Positions 1-4,628 of a stretch of DNA of 5,806 nucleotides are shown one piece after another (position 1 is the stretch's first letter; each line of letters begins with the position of its first letter). Below the pieces are notes generated by a model, which was not told where the DNA came from, searched no databases, and worked only from the letters and a program-made list of their open reading frames with translations. The translations under genes and the position numbers were made by a program. The stretch spans positions 1 to 5,806 of the forward strand of contig JADFQH010000207.1 of the NCBI GenBank assembly GCA_022561895.1, read 5' to 3'. Source of the stretch: Methanobacteriota archaeon (GTDB lineage: Archaea > Halobacteriota > Halobacteria > Halobacteriales > Halalkalicoccaceae).

Positions 1-1131
1 GAGCGCGACCACTGCACACTCCTCGCCGGCCATCGCCCGCGCGCGATTTGCGAGCGTGTCGCCGTCGACCCCCGAGAGCACGCCGACGAGCCAGCGCTCG
101 CCCGCACACTCGACGATCTCCTCCCGGAGCGCCGCTATCTGGGCGTCGGCAATCCGGTCGAGCAGGTCATCGCGTTCGTCGCGAAGCTCCGCGATCTCGT
201 GCTGTTTGTGCTCGACGGCTTCGGGTAGATCAGCGGGGCTGACGCCGAGCGTGCGGGCGGCGGATAGCGCCGCCGTCCGCGTCTCGGCGTGCTGCTCGAT
301 GGCCGTCGGGCCGACCGCCAGCTCCACTCGCGTTAATCCCTCGCCGGGGTTCGAGCGATCGAGAACCGAGATGAAACCGATCTCGCGGGTGTTCGTTACG
401 TGGGTTCCGCCACAGGCGGCGCTGTCCCATGACTTCGTCGTGGGGCCAGTGGGTCTCCGATCCACGCTGTCCCACAGCTCTGCTGTGGGGCCAGCAGACT
501 CTTGGCCCGCGCTGTCCCGCGATGAAGTCGTGGATCCTGCGGTTTCGTCGCCGATGGTCACGACCCGAACGCCCTCCCCGTCACCGAAGACGCCCTCCTC
601 GGTTTTCGTGTTGAACGCGACTTCCTCGCGGGCGCGGGCGTCATCTACTGGAATCGTCTCCCACGAGACGGGGCGGCTTGCCCAGACCGCGCGGTTTGCG
701 AGGCGTTCGAGATCGACGAGAACCCCGTCGTCGATCCCCGTACTGGTCTCGAAGTCGATCCGCGCCTTTCGCTCGTCGATATCGAACCCGCCGTAGCCGA
801 GATCGTCGAGCAGCCTGCGACCCGCACCGTACAGAACGTGACTCGCGGTGTGGGTTCGCATACAGTAGGTGCGAAACGCCGGATCGACCGAACAGGCGAC
901 GGTCTCCCCGCTTTCGAGATTGTCCTCGTCTGCAAACGTGTGGATGACCTGCCCGTCTCGTTTCTGCACATCTACGATCGCCACCCCACCGATCTCGCCG
1001 CGGTCGGCGGGCTGGCCGCCGCTCTCTGGGTAGAAGTAGGTCCGGTCGAGAACGATCTCATGGCCGTCTCGCTCTTCGATCCGTGCTTCGAACTCGGTCG
1101 TGTACGGTTCGGTTGGTGCGAGGGAGTCCAT
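1..1131 (-). CDS. AlaX-L-type alanyl-tRNA editing hydrolase (3' end beyond window)
   Basis: This is a trans-editing protein related to the editing half of alanyl-tRNA synthetase; the family hydrolyses Ser (or Gly) mischarged onto tRNA-Ala in the cytoplasm. The 377 visible residues begin at ATG 1131. An N-terminal beta domain contains YFYPESGGQP (residues 32-41). The editing core has HTASH (H94, H98) and ACGGTH (C240, H244), the four zinc ligands of this family. A charged, probably coiled-coil segment (about 303-340) then leads into the start of a DHHA1-like C-terminal domain, which is cut by the window edge. That C-terminal part marks it as the long AlaX-L type rather than full AlaRS, because no aminoacylation domain precedes it. 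Residues about 196-236 are an extra repetitive segment between VVTIGD and the CGGTH motif (see the repeat entry). The gene lies 30 bp after aMBF1 on the same strand, so cotranscription is plausible. No Shine-Dalgarno sequence is visible. Confidence 0.9.
   Translation of the reverse strand, partial: MDSLAPTEPYTTEFEARIEERDGHEIVLDRTYFYPESGGQPADRGEIGGVAIVDVQKRDGQVIHTFADEDNLESGETVACSVDPAFRTYCMRTHTASHVLYGAGRRLLDDLGYGGFDIDERKARIDFETSTGIDDGVLVDLERLANRAVWASRPVSWETIPVDDARAREEVAFNTKTEEGVFGDGEGVRVVTIGDETAGSTTSSRDSAGQESAGPTAELWDSVDRRPTGPTTKSWDSAACGGTHVTNTREIGFISVLDRSNPGEGLTRVELAVGPTAIEQHAETRTAALSAARTLGVSPADLPEAVEHKQHEIAELRDERDDLLDRIADAQIAALREEIVECAGERWLVGVLSGVDGDTLANRARAMAGEECAVVAL
421..555 (-). repeat. 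Three 45-bp in-frame palindromic units inside the AlaX gene
   Basis: On the plus strand the string GCTGTCCC recurs at 421, 466 and 511, giving an exact 45-bp (15-codon) period. The units diverge, and the third (511-555) is the most decayed at its far end. Each unit starts with a hairpin with a 3-nt loop. The arms are 426-433/437-444 (loop TTC, one G-T pair), 471-478/482-489 (loop TCT, perfect 8 bp) and 516-523/527-534 (loop GAA, imperfect). On the coding strand each unit encodes the pattern G-[PS]-T-x-x-x-[WR]-D-S, at residues 199-207, 214-222 and 229-237. The last WDS belongs to the native WDSAACGGTH stretch. The reading frame is preserved throughout. Confidence 0.85.
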
Positions 1132-1152
1132 GACCGTGGATTTCGTTCGAGG

Positions 1153-1161
1153 GAGAAAAAC
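1153..1161 (-). terminator. Possible weak T-tract terminator between aMBF1 and AlaX genes
   Basis: Immediately after the aMBF1 stop codon the coding strand reads GTTTTTCTC. Archaeal RNA polymerase can terminate at short U-tracts without a hairpin, so some transcripts may end here and make aMBF1 partly monocistronic. The tract is only five T residues and the call is tentative. Confidence 0.25.
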
Positions 1162-1656
1162 CTACTCGGCGAGTTCGATGTCCAGTTCGGATTCGAGATC
1201 GGCGATCAGCGAGCCGCCGACGCCCGCGCGGGCGGCTCTGCCCTGTTCGACGGCCATAATCTGCTCTTCGGAAACGTCGATCGAGTCGGCAAGTTCGTTG
1301 ATCTGGAGGCCGGCATCCTGTCTGGCTTCCCGAAGGCGGTCGCCGTATCCCGAGACGAGGTAGGGAAGAGGATCGGAGTCGTAGTTGGTCCCTTCACGTT
1401 CCCAGCGGGTCGAATCGCCCCCTTGCGCGTCTCGCATCTCGGCAACCTTCCGGGCGGCGCGTTTCTTTCGGTCGCGCTCTTTCGAGCGCTCGTCGCGTTT
1501 CGTATCGGCGTCGTCGTGCGCACCGCAGGACGCACAGACCTGCAAGGTCGCCCCGGCGATCGTCGCCGTGTTGAGCGACGACGAAGAGACTCCACAGAGT
1601 TCACAAGAGCCGCCGTCGTCCCCGCCGGAGGAGCCGCCGGTCGAGTATTTTGCCAT
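1162..1656 (-). CDS. Multiprotein bridging factor aMBF1 (zinc ribbon + HTH)
   Basis: The 164-residue product matches the archaeal MBF1 architecture. MBF1 proteins link activators to TBP in eukaryotes; the archaeal members are conserved DNA/ribosome-associated transcription or translation cofactors. An N-terminal zinc ribbon is formed by C18-x2-C21 and C41-x2-C44. A highly basic Lys/Arg-rich linker follows (about 52-72). A C-terminal Xre/Cro-type helix-turn-helix (about 103-164) includes YGDRLREARQDAGLQINELA and the recognition region SEEQIMAVEQGR. I chose ATG 1656 (MAKYSTGG...), the typical start of haloarchaeal members. An upstream in-frame ATG at 1680 would add eight atypical residues and would overlap the promoter. 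With a TATA box centred near 1686 the mRNA is probably leaderless. The AlaX gene follows 30 bp downstream. Confidence 0.93.
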   Translation of the reverse strand: MAKYSTGGSSGGDDGGSCELCGVSSSSLNTATIAGATLQVCASCGAHDDADTKRDERSKERDRKKRAARKVAEMRDAQGGDSTRWEREGTNYDSDPLPYLVSGYGDRLREARQDAGLQINELADSIDVSEEQIMAVEQGRAARAGVGGSLIADLESELDIELAE

Positions 1657-1680
1657 GCAACCCCTACGGAACCCGCACAT

Positions 1681-1700
1681 TTGAATATACTGTCGGCTGT
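1681..1700 (-). promoter_or_regulatory. aMBF1 promoter with ACAGCCGACAGTATA motif
   Basis: On the minus strand the sequence reads ACAGCCGACAGTATATTC. The TATATTC core is centred about 30 bp upstream of ATG 1656, the expected distance for a leaderless archaeal transcript. The 15-nt block 1686-1700 is repeated in inverted orientation at 1782-1796 with 14 of 15 matches. It could therefore be a binding site as well as a core promoter. Confidence 0.6.
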
Positions 1701-1781
1701 ACGTATCGATATACCGCCGGGTGAAAACGGCTTCAAAGTCGCATGCCCGTGGTGTTCAAAGTCATCCGTGCGTAACGAATC

Positions 1782-1800
1782 ACAGTCGACAGTATACCTC
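1782..1800 (+). promoter_or_regulatory. Second copy of the promoter motif, facing the tRNA
   Basis: ACAGTCGACAGTATA (1782-1796) is the inverted counterpart of the aMBF1 promoter block at 1686-1700. On the plus strand it has the same TATA-like end, so it could start a transcript near 1820 toward the tRNA gene. No protein gene follows in that direction before the tRNA. It may instead act as the second half of an operator pair about 96 bp apart. Confidence 0.4.
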
Positions 1801-1835
1801 GTTTACGTGTCTCACACCGGAACGCCACCAACGAA

Positions 1836-1852
1836 ACGAAAGCCCTTTTATC
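1836..1852 (+). promoter_or_regulatory. Probable tRNA-Leu core promoter (BRE/TATA)
   Basis: CGAAAG (1836-1841 region) followed by CTTTTATC (1845-1852) resembles a purine-rich BRE plus TATA box. Its centre is about 40 bp upstream of the mature tRNA 5' end. That predicts a transcript start near 1874 and a short leader for RNase P to remove. Confidence 0.55.
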
Positions 1853-1888
1853 GGAGGTGGAATAGGATCGGGTGCAAAGAGACAGCGA

Positions 1889-1973
<85 letters not shown>

Positions 1974-1975
1974 CC

Positions 1976-1979
1976 TTTT
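1976..1979 (+). terminator. T-tract after tRNA-Leu
   Basis: TTTT begins three bases after the discriminator base and fits the short T-tract terminators seen after archaeal tRNA genes. It also forms part of the arm CTTTTGC (1975-1981), which can pair with GCAAAAG (2013-2019). Confidence 0.45.
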
Positions 1980-2161
1980 GCTGCGCTACACTCGCTAGCG
2001 CTCGCTCCGCTGGCAAAAGCTGTCCTGCGGGACCAAAGGTCCCGCAGGTGCAGCAAGACGGCGAAGCCATCTTGCACGCCACCAAAAACGCACGAGGTTC
2101 CCTCCGGTCACCTCGTGCTACCGCTCGCTTCGCTCGCGGTGAGTATGCAAGCCGCAGGTTC

Positions 2162-2182
2162 TGCATTGGACCGGTTTGAACC
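2162..2182 (-). repeat. Degenerate inverted copy of the tRNA-Leu 3' end
   Basis: Read on the minus strand, this 21-nt stretch aligns with 1952-1973. It matches 19 of 22 columns with two mismatches and one gap (GGTTCAAA, CCGGTCC and terminal GCA are shared). It lies between the two direct copies. GGTTTGAACC within it is self-complementary, so part of the match could be a palindrome effect. Confidence 0.5.
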
Positions 2183-2235
2183 CTGCAAGTCGCAGCTGGC
2201 GAGCGAACGAAATGAGCGAGCCGGACCGTCTTACT

Positions 2236-2259
2236 CCGGTTCAAATCCGGTCCCACGCA
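2236..2259 (+). repeat. Direct repeat copy 2 of the tRNA-Leu 3' end (attR-like)
   Basis: This is an exact 24-nt copy of 1950-1973, offset by 286 bp. The flanking bases do not match the tRNA, since no anticodon arm or variable arm precedes it. It is therefore an isolated T-arm/acceptor fragment and not a second tRNA gene. It probably marks the far end of an integrated or decayed element. Confidence 0.75.
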
Positions 2260-2341
2260 TCGCAAGCGCGGACGAAGTCCGCGAGGCGCGCGCGGAATCT
2301 GAATGGTTCCGCGGCACGTCGAACGGGCGCTTCGTGCCCGT

Positions 2342-2532
2342 AAGACGCAACCGCCGAACGACGATGCAGGTAATTTCCCTTCGTGGACATCACCCACGCA
2401 CAATCCTTTCGACGCGACAACCGAACAGCGAGCGCGTTATCGACTGCTTTTCTCCGGTTCTCAAAAATACCCACGTTGCGTGCTTGACGATTCGTCCGAG
2501 AAGTACCGATATGAGAGGGGAGACGGCGTAAA
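2342..2532. other. Gene-free spacer downstream of the lipoprotein gene
   Basis: I see no convincing coding region here. Short open frames on both strands lack family features, and one crosses the hairpin cluster. The base composition is closer to the genome average than the hairpin cluster to its left. The only suggestive signal is the T-tract noted at 2463-2468. Confidence 0.5.
2463..2468 (-). terminator. Possible T-tract terminator of the lipoprotein transcript
   Basis: On the minus strand, about 65 bp after the lipoprotein stop codon, the sequence reads GGGTATTTTTGAG. A U-tract of this length could terminate archaeal transcription. No strong hairpin precedes it. Confidence 0.35.
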
Positions 2533-3846
2533 TTAGTACTGCTCTAACAGCTGGGTCGGCGTGATGGGAACCAGCCCATCTCCGTAGGCGGTGTCCTCGT
2601 CCTCGTCGGCGATCCGGTCGAGTTGGGCTTCGAACTCCTCGACGCTCATGCCCTCTTCGCCGATCTCCTCGAAGTACGGGACGACTACCTGGTGATGTTG
2701 GTCCGCACGGAGGATCGCGGCGCGGCTGCTGTCGTAGTCGCTTCCGTTGACCGCCGCAATCGTGTGGCGACCCGTCGGCGGGATGCCGCTCGAATTGCCA
2801 CCCGAAACGAACGCAAGCTCGTGGGTCTCACGAAGCACGTTCAGTGTATCGGTGTTCATCCGGTTGCGCGGCGTGAAGAAGTGCTGTGCGCCCTCTTCGA
2901 ATCCGCGATCCGCCAGATAGTCCCGGTTGTTCTCGATGACGCGACGTTGTTCATCGGCGTCGAGTTCAGTGAGATCGCCGGCGTGTTGGGGGTACGAGCA
3001 GATATCCCAGCCGGCGTCGCGCATCTCGCGCAGCTGGTCGGTATCGAGACGGCCCGAACGGTTGAGCAGGTCCTGTGAGATTCCGAGTGCACCGACCCAA
3101 CCGCGCTCTTCCATGATCGGGAAGACGGTTTCGTAGTGCGATTCGAGACCGCCGTAGAAGGCGAGAATCACGTTCGACTCGTCCTGAGCCGGCGTCGTCC
3201 GCATGTCGTCGACCCAGAACTGGATCTCCTCGCCCTCCTGGCCGATCATCGCCAGGCGGATCTCCTGGACGTTTTCGAAGTCGGGCGAGCCAAAGCCAAG
3301 CGAGTAGCCGAAATCGACGCGGAACCACTCGTCGACCCCCGACGGAAGGCTGCGGGTCGCGGTCACGCGGTCGTCGCCGCCGGGCGCGCGCACTTCGAGC
3401 TGGAGCCGCCCACCGACAGGTGCTGCGACCTTGACCGCACAGGAGATGTACTGATCCGAGAGATCGAACGCGCTCGAAAACGCGCGGCCAATGATCGCGT
3501 TCCCCCCGTCGGGTTTCTCGACTCGAAGCGAGGTCTCGCCCGTAACGACCTCCTCGTCGTCCGCGATAAGCTCCTCGTTGTCGAACGGGAACCAGTTGCC
3601 GCCGCCTTCGAAGTCGTCGATCTGCTCGCCGTAGTCGATCGCGGCGGCTTGTGCGGCGTCGTTCGGCTCGCCACCGTTGCCGTTGTCACCGTCGGTATCG
3701 CCGTTTCCATTCCCTGTGCCGTTGTCGCCGTTGCCGTTGTCGCCGTTTCCGTTCCCGTCTCCGTTGTCATCCATACAGCCAGCGAGCGCGATGGAGGATG
3801 CCCCAACGGTTCCAAGGAAGGTGCGGCGGGATAGTGGGTCTCTCAT
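2533..3846 (-). CDS. Tat lipoprotein with a degenerate NodB/polysaccharide-deacetylase-like domain
   Basis: The 437-residue secreted protein starts at ATG 3846 with a Tat signal, SRRTFLG (R7-R8), and a lipobox, LAGC (C24). It should be exported folded and lipid-anchored at the outer face of the membrane. An Asn/Gly/Asp linker (27-59) is followed by a probable beta-sandwich, carbohydrate-binding-like module (about 75-216; FxVDD-type end FWVDDMR). A NodB-like barrel covers about 224-437. The family's first catalytic motif, normally FDDG, reads F230-Y-G-G. The second, normally SHTxxH before DL, reads S284-Y-P-Q-H-A, so the metal-binding Asp and at least one His are replaced. C-terminal features (HHQVVVPYF, EEFEAQLDRIA, ITPTQLLE) still fit the fold. 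It may be a non-catalytic glycan-binding relative. It stands alone, with no glycan operon visible. Family assignment is good; activity is doubtful. Confidence 0.85.
   Translation of the reverse strand: MRDPLSRRTFLGTVGASSIALAGCMDDNGDGNGNGDNGNGDNGTGNGNGDTDGDNGNGGEPNDAAQAAAIDYGEQIDDFEGGGNWFPFDNEELIADDEEVVTGETSLRVEKPDGGNAIIGRAFSSAFDLSDQYISCAVKVAAPVGGRLQLEVRAPGGDDRVTATRSLPSGVDEWFRVDFGYSLGFGSPDFENVQEIRLAMIGQEGEEIQFWVDDMRTTPAQDESNVILAFYGGLESHYETVFPIMEERGWVGALGISQDLLNRSGRLDTDQLREMRDAGWDICSYPQHAGDLTELDADEQRRVIENNRDYLADRGFEEGAQHFFTPRNRMNTDTLNVLRETHELAFVSGGNSSGIPPTGRHTIAAVNGSDYDSSRAAILRADQHHQVVVPYFEEIGEEGMSVEEFEAQLDRIADEDEDTAYGDGLVPITPTQLLEQY
3670..3768 (-). repeat. Asn-Gly-Asp low-complexity linker with tandem hexamer-like DNA
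   Basis: Codons 27-59 of the lipoprotein use repeated GGN-AAC/GAC combinations. The plus strand shows CCGTTG/CCGTTT/TCGCCG-type units in tandem. Such linkers right after the lipobox Cys are common in haloarchaeal lipoproteins and hold the domain away from the membrane. The repeats could expand or contract by slippage in steps of three bases without breaking the frame. Confidence 0.8.
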
Positions 3847-3865
3847 ACAACGTGTTCTCCGTACT

Positions 3866-3894
3866 GTATACTCTTTCTAATATGGTGCTTAAAT
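3866..3894 (-). promoter_or_regulatory. Candidate promoter of the lipoprotein gene
   Basis: Two TATA-like elements lie upstream of ATG 3846 on the minus strand: ATTTAAG (3888-3894) and GTATAC (3866-3871). The first predicts a start near 3866 and a leader of about 20 nt. The second would make the transcript essentially leaderless. The sequence does not decide between them. Confidence 0.45.
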
Positions 3895-4033
3895 CCTATT
3901 AACTGAATCATAACGGATTGATTATATGTGCTGTTGTGGTGACGGATGACAGCGTCGATACTACGGACTCCACGACCATGAGTATATGTGGAAAATTGGA
4001 TCGTCGAATCCACTTTGGCGACGATGACCGATA

Positions 4034-4040
4034 GTATATA
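4034..4040 (+). promoter_or_regulatory. TATA box of the DUF420 gene
   Basis: GTATATA, in the context GATAGTATATACG, is centred about 28 bp upstream of ATG 4065 and predicts a leaderless or nearly leaderless mRNA. The 5-bp inverted repeat CCGAT (4028-4032)/ATCGG (4046-4050) brackets it. Confidence 0.6.
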
Positions 4041-4064
4041 CGACCATCGGCCCTCCGATCGAGT

Positions 4065-4628
4065 ATGCAACAGCAGGTTCGCGCACACGTCCCCGCGCTC
4101 ACGGGGCTGTTGACCGCCATCTCGCTCGCGCTCGTGTTCGGAGCAGTCCTCGGGTATATTCCGAACACACTGGTTCCCGACTCACCCAACTGGGTGCTTG
4201 CGGCGATCCCGCATATCAACGTTCTTTTCAGCCTCAGCGCAATCGTGACGATCTCGCTTGGTTGGTACTGGATCCGTAACGAGGAGATCGAAAAACACCG
4301 CCTCGCCATGTTCGCCTCGCTCGGGCTGTTCGTCGGCTTTCTCACCCTCTATCTCTACCGGCTGATCAGCTTAGGCGGTCCCGAACCGTTCCCCGGCCCC
4401 GAAACGATCTATCAGTTCGTCTATCTCCCGATTTTGGGTGTGCATATCCTACTCGCCGTGCTCTGTATTCCGCTTCTGTACTACGTCCTGTTGCTCGCGC
4501 TCTCGCATCCCGTCCGCGAGCTTCGCCGAACCGCACACGCGCGGGTCGGGCGAGTCGCCGCCTCGCTCTGGCTGATCTCGTTTTCGCTCGGCGTCGTCGT
4601 CTACCTCCTCCTCCACGGCGTCTACTGA
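4065..4628 (+). CDS. DUF420 family five-helix membrane protein
   Basis: The 187-residue protein is almost entirely hydrophobic, with about five transmembrane helices (roughly 11-31, 47-70, 82-102, 120-147 and 164-184). It carries the spaced histidines typical of DUF420: H50 (IPHIN), H78 (EKHRL), H127 (GVHIL) and H158 (AHARVGR). Bacterial relatives (CtaM/YozB group) are implicated in assembly of haem-copper terminal oxidases. A role in respiratory oxidase maturation, perhaps metal or haem handling by the histidines, is therefore an inference, and no oxidase genes are in view. The length fits the family. ATG 4065 is supported by the TATA box about 28 bp upstream. Its TGA stop (4626-4628) directly abuts the stop of the convergent purF gene. 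Confidence 0.85.
   Translation: MQQQVRAHVPALTGLLTAISLALVFGAVLGYIPNTLVPDSPNWVLAAIPHINVLFSLSAIVTISLGWYWIRNEEIEKHRLAMFASLGLFVGFLTLYLYRLISLGGPEPFPGPETIYQFVYLPILGVHILLAVLCIPLLYYVLLLALSHPVRELRRTAHARVGRVAASLWLISFSLGVVVYLLLHGVY

Larger units (their letters stand above)
1975..2341. repeat. Cluster of hairpins, mostly with 3-nt loops, downstream of tRNA-Leu
   Basis: This 367-bp stretch holds no credible protein gene but at least eight inverted repeats. Arms (loop): 1975-1981/2013-2019 (long loop); 2024-2034/2038-2048 (AAA, perfect 11 bp); 2053-2062/2066-2075 (GAA, 9 of 10); 2090-2102/2106-2118 (TCC, 11 of 13); 2120-2128/2132-2140 (TTC, 7 of 9); 2267-2273/2277-2283 (GAA, perfect 7 bp); 2291-2300/2304-2313 (GAA, 9 of 10 with a G-T pair); 2323-2330/2334-2341 (TTC, 8 pairs with one G-T). 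The stem sequences differ from one another, so this is a structural series and not copies of one sequence. The region also holds the tRNA-derived repeats at 2162-2182 and 2236-2259. Confidence 0.8.
3847..4064. other. AT-richer divergent intergenic region
   Basis: This 218-bp stretch separates the divergent lipoprotein and DUF420 genes. It is visibly richer in A/T than its flanks. It holds candidate promoters for both, plus short inverted repeats next to the DUF420 promoter (4000-4006 with 4019-4025, and 4028-4032 with 4046-4050). An 81-codon open frame crosses it on the minus strand but overlaps both real genes and shows no family features. Confidence 0.55.

Noticed and set aside
421..555. 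CRISPR-like array in the 45-bp repeats.
   Set aside because: There are only three diverged units with no unique spacers, and the units are in frame inside a conserved gene.
56..796. A 246-codon plus-strand open frame with Ser-rich product.
   Set aside because: It lies wholly antisense to the AlaX coding sequence, which carries the HTASH and CGGTH zinc motifs.
2230..2260. A second tRNA-Leu gene ending at 2259.
   Set aside because: Only the T arm and acceptor 3' strand are present; the bases upstream form no D arm, anticodon arm or variable arm.
3136..3834. A 232-codon plus-strand open frame with Val/Ala-rich C-terminal half.
   Set aside because: It is the antisense shadow of the lipoprotein gene; its VAVVAV-type repeats are the complement of the Asn-Gly-Asp linker codons.
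3843..4088. An 81-codon minus-strand frame over the divergent promoter region.
   Set aside because: It overlaps the starts of both flanking genes and both promoters, and its product shows no recognisable features.
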